From positions 17,515,501 through 17,579,500 of the forward strand of contig CP114481.1 in assembly GCA_027186245.1 (NCBI GenBank): a stretch of DNA of 64,000 bases. The letters are read 5' to 3'. This stretch comes from Coriaria nepalensis (lineage: Eukaryota > Streptophyta > Magnoliopsida > Cucurbitales > Coriariaceae). The notes under the pieces were generated by a model. That model saw only the letters and a program-made list of their open reading frames with translations, did not search any database and was not told the origin of the DNA. Each line of letters opens with the position of its first letter. Position 1 is the first letter of the stretch. The translations under genes were made by a program, and so were the position numbers. Positions 48,665 to 61,900 of this stretch are shown here, in pieces.

Positions 48665-51130
48665 TCAGCTGCAAGTTATGCACGAAAGTCATGTTTAAAG
48701 GCCGAATTTCATTCGAAGTGATTTAGAATGATTTACTGACTAAAAGAGACGCAAAAATATGTCTTTAAGGCTAAAAAATGCATAGTTGCCATCAATAGAT
48801 CAATTGCAAGTTATGCATGAAAGTCGCGTCTTAAATGCAAAAAGAGAATTGGTTCGAAGTGCCTTCAAACAGTTTAATGACTGAAAAGACTGAGTGATAT
48901 GCTTTTTAATGCTAAAATAATGCATTGTTGTCTTCAATAGATTAATTACAAGTTATATAAGAAAATAATGTTTGAAGGGCGAAAATAGAATTTGTTCGAA
49001 TTAATTTGGAATGATTTAATGACTAGAAGAGATTCAGTGACATGACTTTAAGGCTAAACAAATGCATTGTTGCCTTCAATAGATCAACAGCAAGTTATGC
49101 ACGAAAGTCATGCTTAAAGGCCGAATTTCGTTCGAAGTGATTTAGAATGATTTACTAACTAAAAGAGACGCAATAATATGACTTTAAGGCTAAAAAATGC
49201 ATAGTTGCCATCAATAGATCAATTGCAAGTTATGCATGAAAGTCGCGTTTTAAATGCAAAAAGAGAATTGGTTCGAAGTGCCTTCAAACAATTTAATGAT
49301 TGAAAAGACTGAGTGATATGCTTTTTAATGCTAAAATAATGCATTATTGTCTTCTGTAGATTAATTACAAGTTATGTAAGAAAATAATGTTTGAAGGGCG
49401 AAAATAGAATTCGTTCGAATTAATGTAGAATGATTTAATGACTAGAAGAGACTCGGTGACGTGACTTTAAAGCTAAACAAATGCATTGTTGTCTTCCATA
49501 GATAGATCAACAGCAAGTTATGCACGAAAGTCATGTTTAAAGGCCGAATTTCGTTCGAAGTGATTTAGAATGATTTACTGACTAAAAGAGACGCAACAAT
49601 ATGACTTTAAGGCTAAAAAATGCATAGTTTCCATAAATAGATCAATTGCAAGTTATGCATGAAAGTCGCGTTTTCAATGCAAAAAGAGAATTGGTTCGAA
49701 GTGCCTTCAAACAATTTAATGATTGAAAAGACTGAGTGATATGCTTTTTAGTGCTAAAATAATGCATTATTGTCTTCTATAGATTAATTACATGTTATGT
49801 AACAAAATAATGTTTGAAGGGCGAAAATAGAATTCGTTCGAATTAATTTAGAATGATTTAATGACTAGAAGAGACTCAGTGACATGATTTTCAGGCTACA
49901 CAAATACATTGTTGCCTATAATAGATCAACTGCAAATTATGCATGAAAGTCATGTTTAAATGCCAAATTTCGTTCGAAGTGATTTAGAATGATTTACAGA
50001 CTAAAAGAGATGCAAAAATATGACATTAAGGCTAAAAAAATGAATAGTTGCCTTCAATAGATCAATTGCAAGTTATGTATGAAAGTCGCGTTTTAAATGC
50101 AAAAAGAGAATTGGTTCGAAGTGCCTTCAAACAATTTAATGATTGAAAAGACTGAGTGATATGTTTTTTAATGCTAAAATAATGCATTTTTGTCTTCAAT
50201 AGATTAATTACAAGTTATGTAAGAAAATAATGTTTGAGGGGCGAAAATAGAATTCGTTCGAATTAATTTAGAATGATTTAATGACTAGAAGAGACTCAGT
50301 GACATGACTTTAAGGCTAAACAAATGCATTGTTGCCTTCAATAGATCAACAGCAAGTTATGCACGAAAGTCATGTTTAAAGGCCGAATTTCGTTCGAAGT
50401 GATTTAGAATGATTTACTGACTAAAAGAGACGCAAAAATATGACCTTAAGGCTAAAAAATGCATAGTTGGCATCAATAGATCAATTGCAAGTTATGCATG
50501 AAAGTCGCGTTTTAAATGCAAAAAAAGAATTGGTTCGAAGTGCCTTAAAACAATTTAATGATTGAAAAGACTGAGTGATATGCTTTTTAATGGTAAAATA
50601 ATGTATTGTTGTGTTCAGTAGATTAATTGCAGGTTATGTAAGAAAATAATGTTGGGAGGGCGAAAATAGGATTCGTTCGAATTAATTTAGAATGATTTAA
50701 TGATTAGAAGAGACTCAGTTACATGACTTTAAGGCTAAACAAATGCATTGTTGCCTATAATAGATCAGCTGCAAGTTATGCACGAAAGTCCTGTTTAAAC
50801 GCCAAATTTTGTTCGAAGTGATTTAGAATGATTTACTGACTAAAAGAGACGCAAAAATATGACTTTAACGCTAAAAAATGCATAGTTGCCATCAATAGAT
50901 CAATTGGAAGTTATGCATGAAAGTCGCGTTTTAAATGCAAAAAGAGAATTGGTTTGAAGTTCCTTAAAACAATTTAATGATTGAAAAGACTGAGTGACAT
51001 GCTTTTTAATGGTAAAATAATGTATTGTTGTGTTCAGTAGATTAATTGCAGGTTATGTAAGAAAATAATGTTTGAAGGGCGAAAATAGAATTCGTTCGAA
51101 TTAATATAGAATGATTTATCGACTAGAAGA

Positions 51131-51535
51131 GACTCAGTGACATGACTTTCGAGCTAAACAAATGCATTGTTGCCTTCAATAGATAGATCAACTGTAAGTT
51201 ATGCACGAAAGTCATGTTTAAATGCCGAATTTCGTTCGAAGTGATTTAGAATGATTTACTGACTAAAAGAAACGCAAATATATGACTCTAAGGCTAAAAA
51301 ATGCATAGTTGCCATCAATAGATCAATTGCAAGTTATGCACGAAAGTCGCGTTTTAAATGCAAAAAGAGAATTGGATCGAAGTGCCTTCAAACAATTTAA
51401 TGATTGAAAAGACTGAGTGATATGCTTTTTAATGCTAAAAAATGTATTGTTGTGTTGTTATGTAAGAAAATAATATTTGAAGGGCGAAAATAGGATTCGT
51501 TCGAATTTATTTAGAATGATTTAATGATTAGAAGA
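51131..51535 (+). repeat. Short trimer unit (405 bp) with a 17-bp deletion in C
   Basis: Between 51456 and 51457 the C monomer lacks the 17 bases CAGTAGATTAATTGCAG, giving TTGTGTTGTTATGTAAG. The deleted segment is C's version of the GATC-dyad region. The unit also has the 4-bp insertion in A and the 1-bp loss in CTAAAAAATG, which together give 405 bp. No other unit shares this deletion, so it was not propagated. Confidence 0.88.
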
Positions 51536-53827
51536 GACTGAGTTACATGACTTTAAGGCTAAACAAATGCATTGTTGCCTTCAATAGATCAACAACAAGT
51601 TATGCACGAAAGTCATGTTTAAAGGCCGAATTTCGTTCTAGGTGATTTGGAATGATTTACTGACTAAAAGAGACGCAAAAATATGACTTTAAGGCTAAAA
51701 AATGCATAGTTGCCATGAATAGATCAATTGCAAGTTATGCATGAAAGTCGCGTTTTAAATGCAAAAACAGAATTGGTTCCAAGTGCCTTCAAACAATTTA
51801 ATGATTGAAAAGACTGAGTGACATGCTTTTTAATGGTAAAACAATGTATTGTTATGTTCAGTAGATTAATTGCAGGTTATGTAAGAAAATAATGTTTGAA
51901 AGGCGAAAATAGAATTCGTTCGAATTAATGTAGAATGATTTAATGACTAGAAGAGACTCAGTGACATGACTTTAAAGCTAAACAAATGCATTGTTGCCTT
52001 CGATAGATAGATCAACTGCAAGTTATGCACAAAAGTCATGTTTAAACGCCGAATTTTGTTCGAAGTGATTTAGAATGATTTACAGACTAAAAGAGACGCA
52101 AAAATATGACATTAAGGCTGAAAAAAATGAATAGTTGCCTTGAATAGATCAATTGCAAGTTATGCATGAAAGTCGCGTTTTAAATGCAAAAAGAGAATTT
52201 GTTCGAAGTGCCTTCAAACAATTTAATGATTGAAAAGACTGAGTGATATGCTTTTTAATGCTAAAATAATGCATTGTTGTCTTCAATAGATTAATTACAA
52301 GTTATGTAAGAAAATAATGTTTGAAGGGCGAAAATAGAATTCGTTCGAATTAATTTAGAATGATTTAATGACTAGAAGAGACTCAGTGACATGACTTTAA
52401 GGCTAGACAAATGCATTGTTGCCTTCAATAGATCAACAGCAAGTTATGCACGAAAGTCATGTTTAAAGGCCGACTTTCGTTCGAAGTGATTTAGAATGAT
52501 TTATTGACTAAAAGAGACGCAAAAATATGACTTTAAGGCTAAAAAATGCATAGTTGCCATGAATAGATCAATTGCAAGTTATGCATGAAACTCGCGTTTT
52601 AAATGCAAAAAGAGAATTGGTTCCAAGTGCCTTCAAACAATTTAATGATTGAAAAGACTGAGTGACATGCTTTTTAATGGTAAAATAATGTATTGTTGTG
52701 TTCAGTAGATTAATTGTAGGTTATGTAAGAAAATAATGTTTGAAAGGCGAAAATAGAATTCGTTCGAATTAATGTAGAATGATTTAATGACTAGAAGAGA
52801 CTCAGTGACATGACTTTAAAGCTAAACAAATGCATTGTTGCCTTCAATAGATAGATCAACTGCAAGTTATGCACGAAAGTCATGTTTAAACGCCGAATTT
52901 TGTTCGAAGTGATTTAGAATGATTTACAGACTAAGAGAGACGCAAAAATATGACATTAAGGCTGAAAAAAATGAATAGTTGCCTTGAATAGATCAATTGC
53001 AAGTTATGCATGAAAGTCGCGTTTTAAATGCAAAAAGAGAATTTGTTCGAAGTGCCTTCAAACAATTTAATGATTGAAAAGACTGAGTGATATGCTTTTT
53101 AATGCTAAAAAATGTATTGTTGTGTTCAGTAGATTAATTGCAGGTTATGTAAGAAAATAATGTTTGAAGGGCGAAAATAGGATTCGTTCGAATTAATTTA
53201 GAATGATTTAATGATTAGAAGAGACTCAGTTACATGACTTTGAGGCTAAACAAATGCATTGTTGCCTATAATAGATCAGCTTCAAGTTATGCACGAAAGT
53301 CATGTTTAAACGCCGAATTTCGTTCGATGTGATTTAGAATGATTTACTGACTAAAAGAGACGCAAAAATATGACTTTAAGGCTAAAAAATGCATAGTTTC
53401 CATGAATAGATCAATTGCAAGTTATGCATGAAACTCGCGTTTTAAATGCAAAAAGAGAATTGGTTCCAAGTGCCTTCAAACAATTTAATGGTTGAAAAGA
53501 CTGAGTGACATGCTTTTTAATGGTAAAATAATGTATTGTTGTGTTCAGCATATTAATTACAGGTTTTGTAAGAAAATAATGTTTGAAAGGCGAAAATAAA
53601 ATTCGTTCGAATTAATGTAGAATGATTTAATGACTAGAAGAGACTCAGTGACATGACTTTAAAGCTAAACAAATGCATTGTTGCCTTCAATAGATAGATC
53701 AACTGCAAGTTATGCACGAAAGTCGTGTTTAAACGCCGAATTTTGTTCGAAGTGATTTAGAATGATTTACTGACTAAAAGAGACGCAAAAATATGACCTT
53801 AAGGCTAAAAAATGCAAAGTTGCCATC

Positions 53828-56800
53828 AATAGATCAATTGCAAGTTATGCATGAAAGTCGCGTTTTAAATGCAAAAAGAGAATTGGTTCGAAGTGCCTTC
53901 AAACAATTTAATGATTGAAAAGACTGAGTGATATGCTTTTTAATGCTAAAAAATGTATTGTTGTGTTCAGTAGATTAATTACTGGTTATGTAAGAAAATA
54001 ATGTTTGGAGGGCGAAAATAGGATTCGTTCGAATTAATTTAGAATGATTTAATGATTAGAAGAGACTCAGTGACATGACTTTAAGGCTAAACAAATGCAT
54101 TGTTGCCTATAATAGATCAGCTTCAAGTTATGCACGAAAGTCATGTTTAAACGCCGAATTTCGTTCGAAATGATTTAGAATGATTTACTGACTAAAAGAG
54201 ATGCAAAAATATGAGTTTAAGGCTAAAAAATGCATAGTTGCCATGAATAGATCAATTGCAAGTTATGCATGAAACTCGCGTTTTAAATGTAAAAAGAGAT
54301 TTGGTTCCAAGTGCCTTCAAACAATTTAATGGTTGAAAAGACTGAGTGACATGCTTTTTAATGGTAAAATAATGTATTGTTGTGTTCAGTAGATTAATTA
54401 CAGGTTATGTAAGAAAATAATGTTTGAAGGGCGAAAATAGGATTCGTTCGAATTAATTTAGAATGATTTAATGATTTGAAGAGACTCAGTTACAAGACTT
54501 TAAGGCTAAAAAAAATGCATTGTTGCCTATAATAGATCAGCTGCAAGTTATTCACGAAAGTCATGTTTAAAGCGGAATTTCGTTCGAAGTGATTTGGAAC
54601 TATTTACTGACTAAAAGAGACGCAAAAATATGACCTTAAGGCTAAAAAATGCAAAGTTGCCATCAATAGATCAATTGCAAGTTATGCATGAAAGTCGCGT
54701 TTGAAATGCAAAAAGAGAATTGGTTCGAAGTGCCTTCAAACAATTTAATGATTGAAAAGACTGAGTGATATGCTTTTTAATGCTAAAAAATGTATTGTTG
54801 TGTTCGGTAGAGTAATTGCAGGTTATGTAAGAAAATAATATTTGAAGGGCGAAAATAGGATTCGTTCGAATTTATTTAGAATGATTTAATGATTAGAAGA
54901 GACTCAGTTACATGATTTTAAGGCTAAACAAATGCATTGTTGCCTTCAATAGATCAACAGCAAGTTATGCACGAAAGTCATGTTTAAAGGCCGAATTTCG
55001 TTCTAGGTGATTGGGAATGATTTACTGACTAAAAGAGACGCAAAAATATGACTTTAAGGCTAAAAAATGCATAGTTGCCATGAATAGATCAATTGCAAGT
55101 TATGCATGAAAGTCGCGTTTTAAATGCAAAAAGAGAATTGATTCGAAGTGCCTTCAAACAATTTAATGATTGAAAAGACTGAGTGATATGCTTTTTAATG
55201 CTAAACTAATGCATTGTTGTCTTCAATAGATTAATTACAAGTTATGTAAGAAAATAATGTTTGAAGGGCGAAAATAAAATTCGTTCGAATTAATGTAGAA
55301 TGATTTAATGACTAGAAGAGACTCAGTGATATGACGTTAAAGCTAAACAAATGCATTGTTGCCTTCAATAGATAGATCAACTGCAAGTTATGCACGAAGG
55401 TCATGTTTAAACGCCGAATTTCGTTCGAAGTTATTTAGAATGATTTACAGACTAAAAGAGACGCAAAAATATGACATTAAGGCTAAAAAAAATGAATAGT
55501 TGCCTTGAATAGATCAATTGCAAGTTATGCATGAAAGTCGCGTTTTAAATGCAAAAAGAGAATTGGTTCGAAGTGCCTTCAAACAATTTAATGATTGAAA
55601 AGACTGAGTGATATGCTTTTTAATGCTAAAAAATGTATTGTTGTGTTCAGTAGATTAATTACTGGTTATGTAAGAAAATAATGTTTGGAGGGCGAAAATA
55701 GGATTCGTTCGAATTAATTTAGAATGATTTAATGATTAGAAGAGACTCAGTGACATGACTTTAAGGCTAAACAAATGCATTGTTGCCTATAATAGATCAG
55801 CTTCAAGTTATGCACGAAAGTCATGTTTAAACGCCGAATTTCGTTCGAAATGATTTAGAATGATTTACTGACTAAAAGAGATGCAAAAATATGAGTTTAA
55901 GGCTAAAAAATGCATAGTTGCCATGAATAGATCAATTGCAAGTTATGCATGAAACTCGCGTTTTAAATGTAAAAAGAGATTTGGTTCCAAGTGCCTTCAA
56001 ACAATTTAATGGTTGAAAAGACTGAGTGACATGCTTTTTAATGGTAAAATAATGTATTGTTGTGTTCAGTAGATTAATTACAGGTTATGTAAGAAAATAA
56101 TGTTTGAAGGGCGAAAATAGGATTCGTTCGAATTAATTTAGAATGATTTAATGATTTGAAGAGACTCAGTTACAAGACTTTAAGGCTAAAAAAAATGCAT
56201 TGTTGCCTATAATAGATCAGCTGCAAGTTATTCACGAAAGTCATGTTTAAAGCGGAATTTCGTTCGAAGTGATTTGGAACTATTTACTGACTAAAAGAGA
56301 CGCAAAAATATGACCTTAAGGCTAAAAAATGCAAAGTTGCCATCAATAGATCAATTGCAAGTTATGCATGAAAGTCGCGTTTGAAATGCAAAAAGAGAAT
56401 TGGTTCGAAGTGCCTTCAAACAATTTAATGATTGAAAAGACTGAGTGATATGCTTTTTAATGCTAAAAAATGTATTGTTGTGTTCGGTAGAGTAATTGCA
56501 GGTTATGTAAGAAAATAATATTTGAAGGGCGAAAATAGGATTCGTTCGAATTTATTTAGAATGATTTAATGATTAGAAGAGACTCAGTTACATGATTTTA
56601 AGGCTAAACAAATGCATTGTTGCCTTCAATAGATCAACAGCAAGTTATGCACGAAAGTCATGTTTAAAGGCCGAATTTCGTTCTAGGTGATTGGGAATGA
56701 TTTACTGACTAAAAGAGACGCAAAAATATGACTTTAAGGCTAAAAAATGCATAGTTGCCATGAATAGATCAATTGCAAGTTATGCATGAAAGTCGCGTTT

Positions 56801-58924
56801 TAAATGCAAAAAGAGAATTGATTCGAAGTGCCTTCAAACAATTTAATGATTGAAAAGACTGAGTGATATGCTTTTTAATGCTAAACTAATGCATTGTTGT
56901 CTTCAATAGATTAATTACAAGTTATGTAAGAAAATAATGTTTGAAGGGCGAAAATAAAATTCGTTCGAATTAATGTAGAATGATTTAATGACTAGAAGAG
57001 ACTCAGTGATATGACGTTAAAGCTAAACAAATGCATTGTTGCCTTCAATAGATAGATCAACTGCAAGTTATGCACGAAGGTCATGTTTAAACGCCGAATT
57101 TCGTTCGAAGTTATTTAGAATGATTTACAGACTAAAAGAGACGCAAAAATATGACATTAAGGCTAAAAAAAATGAATAGTTGCCTTGAATAGATCAATTG
57201 CAAGTTATGCATGAAAGTCGCGTTTTAAATGCAAAAAGAGAATTGGTTCGAAGTGCCTTCAAACAATTTAATGATTGAAAAGACTGAGTGATATGCTTTT
57301 TAATGCTAAAAAATGTATTGTTGTGTTCAGTAGATTAATTACTGGTTATGTAAGAAAATAATGTTTGGAGGGCGAAAATAGGATTCGTTCGAATTAATTT
57401 AGAATGATTTAATGATTAGAAGAGACTCAGTGACATGACTTTAAGGCTAAACAAATGCATTGTTGCCTATAATAGATCAGCTTCAAGTTATGCACGAAAG
57501 TCATGTTTAAACGCCGAATTTCGTTCGAAATGATTTAGAATGATTTACTGACTAAAAGAGATGCAAAAATATGAGTTTAAGGCTAAAAAATGCATAGTTG
57601 CCATGAATAGATCAATTGCAAGTTATGCATGAAACTCGCGTTTTAAATGTAAAAAGAGATTTGGTTCCAAGTGCCTTCAAACAATTTAATGGTTGAAAAG
57701 ACTGAGTGACATGCTTTTTAATGGTAAAATAATGTATTGTTGTGTTCAGTAGATTAATTACAGGTTATGTAAGAAAATAATGTTTGAAGGGCGAAAATAG
57801 GATTCGTTCGAATTAATTTAGAATGATTTAATGATTTGAAGAGACTCAGTTACAAGACTTTAAGGCTAAAAAAAATGCATTGTTGCCTATAATAGATCAG
57901 CTGCAAGTTATTCACGAAAGTCATGTTTAAAGCGGAATTTCGTTCGAAGTGATTTGGAACTATTTACTGACTAAAAGAGACGCAAAAATATGACCTTAAG
58001 GCTAAAAAATGCAAAGTTGCCATCAATAGATCAATTGCAAGTTATGCATGAAAGTCGCGTTTGAAATGCAAAAAGAGAATTGGTTCGAAGTGCCTTCAAA
58101 CAATTTAATGATTGAAAAGACTGAGTGATATGCTTTTTAATGCTAAAAAATGTATTGTTGTGTTCGGTAGAGTAATTGCAGGTTATGTAAGAAAATAATA
58201 TTTGAAGGGCGAAAATAGGATTCGTTCGAATTTATTTAGAATGATTTAATGATTAGAAGAGACTCAGTTACATGATTTTAAGGCTAAACAAATGCATTGT
58301 TGCCTTCAATAGATCAACAGCAAGTTATGCACGAAAGTCATGTTTAAAGGCCGAATTTCGTTCTAGGTGATTGGGAATGATTTACTGACTAAAAGAGACG
58401 CAAAAATATGACTTTAAGGCTAAAAAATGCATAGTTGCCATGAATAGATCAATTGCAAGTTATGCATGAAAGTCGCGTTTTAAATGCAAAAAGAGAATTG
58501 ATTCGAAGTGCCTTCAAACAATTTAATGATTGAAAAGACTGAGTGATATGCTTTTTAATGCTAAACTAATGCATTGTTGTCTTCAATAGATTAATTACAA
58601 GTTATGTAAGAAAATAATGTTTGAAGGGCGAAAATAAAATTCGTTCGAATTAATGTAGAATGATTTAATGACTAGAAGAGACTCAGTGATATGACGTTAA
58701 AGCTAAACAAATGCATTGTTGCCTTCAATAGATAGATCAACTGCAAGTTATGCACGAAGGTCATGTTTAAACGCCGAATTTCGTTCGAAGTTATTTAGAA
58801 TGATTTACAGACTAAAAGAGACGCAAAAATATGACATTAAGGCTAAAAAAAATGAATAGTTGCCTTGAATAGATCAATTGCAAGTTATGCATGAAAGTCG
58901 CGTTTTAAATGCAAAAAGAGAATT
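53828..58924 (+). repeat. 1680-bp HOR (four trimers, 12 monomers), three identical copies
   Basis: Copies run 53828-55507, 55508-57187 and 57188-58867, with identity continuing to 58924. Comparing 60-base blocks 1680 apart, I saw no difference between the three copies. Each holds, in order: CTTCAAG with AAACTCGCG and GTAAAAAGAG; TACAAGAC with TTATTCACG, AAAGCGGAATTTCG and GGAACTATTTAC; CAACAGC with TTCTAGGTGATTGGG and CTAAACTAATG; and GATATGACGTTAAAGC with the 4-bp insertion and AAGGTCATG. Units of 418-424 bp add up to 1680. The edges are sharp: CCATCAAT against CCTTGAAT on the left, and GAATTTG against GAATTGG on the right. Confidence 0.95.
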
Positions 58925-61900
58925 TGTTCGAAGTGCCTTCAAACAATTTAATGATTGAAAAGACTGAGTGATATGCTTTTTAATGCTAAAATAATGCATT
59001 GTTGTCTTCAATAGATTAATTACAAGTTATGTAAGAAAATAATGTTTGAAGGGCGAAAATAGAATTCGTTCGAATTAATTTAGAATGATTTAATGACTAG
59101 AAGAGACTCAGTGACATGACTTTAAGGCTACACAAATGCATTGTTTCCTTCAATAGATCAACAGCAAGTTATGCACGAAAGTCATGTTTAAAGGCCGAAT
59201 TTCGTTCGAAGTGATTTAGAATGATTTACTGTCTAAAAGGGACGCAAAAATATGACCTTAAGGCTAAAAAATGCGTAGTCGCCATCAATAGATCAATTGC
59301 AAGTTATGCATGAAAGTCGCGTTTTAAATGCAAAAAGAGAATTTGTTCGAAGTGCCTTAAAACAATTTAATGATTGAAAAGACTGAGTGATATGATTTTT
59401 AATGGTAAAATAATGTATTGTTGTGTTCTGTAGATTAATTGCAAGTTATGTAAGAAAATAATGTTTGGAGGGCGAAAATAGGATTCGTTCGAATTAATTT
59501 AGAATGATTTAATGATTAGAAGAGACTCAGTGATATGACTTTAAAGCTAAACAAATGCATTGTTGCCTTCAATAGATAGATCAACTGCAAGTTATGCACG
59601 AAGGTCATGTTTAAACGCCGAATTTCGTTCGAAGTTATTTAGATTGATTTACTGATTAAAAGAAACGCAAAAATATGACTCGAAGGCTAAAAGATGCATA
59701 GTTGCCATCAATAGATCAATTGCAAGTTATGCACGAAAGTCGTGTTTTAAATGCAAAAAGAGAATTGGTTCGAAGTGCCTTCAAACAATTTAATGATTGA
59801 AAAGACTGAGTGATATGCTTTTTAATGCTAAAAAATGTATTGTTGTGTTCAGTAGATTAATTACAGGTTATGTAAGAAAATAATGTTTGGAGGGCGAAAA
59901 TAGGATTCGTTCGAATTAATTTAGAATGATTTAATGATTAGAAGAGACTCAGTTACATGACTTTAAGGCTAAACAAATGCATTGTTGCCTATAATAGATC
60001 AGCTTCAAGTTATGCACGAAAGTCATGTTTAAACGCCGAATTTCGTTCGAAGTGATTTAGAATGATTTACTGACTAAAAGAGATGCAAAAATATGACTTT
60101 AAGGCTAAAAAATGCATAGTTGCCATGAATAGATCAATTGCAAGTTATGCATGAAACTCGCGTTTTAAATGCAAAAAGAGAATTGGTTCCAAGTGCCTTC
60201 AAACAATTTAATGGTTGAAAAGACTGAGTGACATGCTTTTTAATGGTAAAATAATGTATTGTTGTGTTCAGTAGATTAATTACAGGTTATGTAAGAAAAT
60301 AATGTTTGGAGGGCGAAAATAGGATTCGTTCGAATTAATTTAGAATGATTTAATGATTAGAAGAGACTCAGTTACAAGACTTTAAGGCTAAAAAAATGCA
60401 TTGTTGCCTATAATAGATCAGCTGGAAGTTATTCACGAAAGTCATGTTTAAAGCGGAATTTCGTTCGAAGTGATTTGGAACTATTTACTGACTAAAAGAG
60501 ACGCAAAAATATGACCTTAAGGCTAAAAAATGCAAAGTTGCCATCAATAGATCAATTGCAAGTTATGCATGAAAGTCCCGTTTGAAATGCAAAAAGAGAA
60601 TTGGTTCGAAGTGCCTTGAAACAATTTAATGATTGAAAAGACTGAGTGATGTGCTTTTTAATGCTAAAAAATGTATTGTTGTGTTCGGTAGAGTAATTGC
60701 AGGTTATGTAAGAAAATAATATTTGAAGGGCGAAAATAGGATTCGTTCGAATTTATTTAGAATGATTTAATGATTAGAAGAGACTCAGTTACATGATTTT
60801 AAGGCTAAATAAATGCATTGTTGCCTTCAATAGATCAACAGCAAGTTATGCACGAAAGTCATGTTTAAAGGCCGAATTTCGTTCTAGGTGATTGGGAATG
60901 ATTTACTGACTAAAAGAGACGCAAAAATATGACTTTAAGGCTAAAAAATGCATAGTTGCCATGAATAGATCAATTGCAAGTTATGCATGAAAGTCGCGTT
61001 TTAAATGCAAAAACAGAATTGGTTCGAAGTGCCTTCAAACAATTTAATGATTGAAAAGACTGAGTGATATGCTTTTTAATGCTAAACTAATGCATTGTTG
61101 TCTTCAATAGATTAATTACAAGTTATGTAAGAAAATAATGTTTGAAGGGCGAAAATAGAATTCGTTCGAATTAATGTAGAATGATTTAATGACTAGAAGA
61201 GACTCAGTGATATGACGTTAAAGCTAAACAAATGCATTGTTGCCTTGAATAGATAGATCAACTGCAAGTTATGCACGAAGGTCATGTTTAAACGCCGAAT
61301 TTCGTTCGAAGTTATTTAGAATGATTTACTGATTAAAAGAAACGCAAAAATATGACTCGAAGGCTAAAAGATGCATAGTTGCCATCAATAGATCAATTGC
61401 AAGTTATGCACGAAAGTCATGTTTTAAATGCAAAAAGAGAATTGGTTCGAAGTGCCTTCAAACAATTTAATGATTGAAAAGACTGAGTGATATGCTTTTT
61501 AATGCTAAAAAATGTATTGTTGAGTTCGGTAGAGTAATTGCAGGTTATGTAAGAAAATAATATTTGAAGGGCGAAAATAGGATTCGTTCGAATTTATTTA
61601 GAATGATTTAATGATTAGAAGAGACTCAGTTACATGATTTTAAGGCTAAACAAATGCATTGTTGCCTTCAATAGATCAACAGCAAGTTATGCACGAAAGT
61701 CATGTTTAAAGGCCGAATTTCGTTCTAGGTGATTTGGAATGATTTACTGACTAAAAGAGATGCAAAAATATGACTTTAAGGCTAAAAAATGCATAGTTGC
61801 CATGAATAGATCAATTGCAAGTTATGCATGAAAGTCGCGTTTTAAATGCAAAAACAGAATTGGTTCGAAGTGCCTTCAAACAATTTAATGATTGAAAAGA

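Larger units (their letters stand above)
46232..53827 (+). repeat. Heterogeneous trimer units with indels
   Basis: About seventeen units with the most variable lengths in the window (405-425 bp, plus the 700-bp interval 47071-47770). Contributing changes are a C/A hybrid monomer, the GATA-type 4-bp insertion in A, a 17-bp deletion in C, the 1-bp loss CTAAAAAATG, and longer A tracts (GGCTGAAAAAAATGAATAG). A two-trimer similarity of 844 bp links the units at 51955 and 52799. It reads as older, less homogenised sequence between two HOR domains. Confidence 0.75.

Noticed and set aside
53828..58924. Treating the three identical 1680-bp copies as certain biology
   Set aside because: Identical copies are expected from recent amplification but also from assembly error. 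The sequence alone cannot separate the two.
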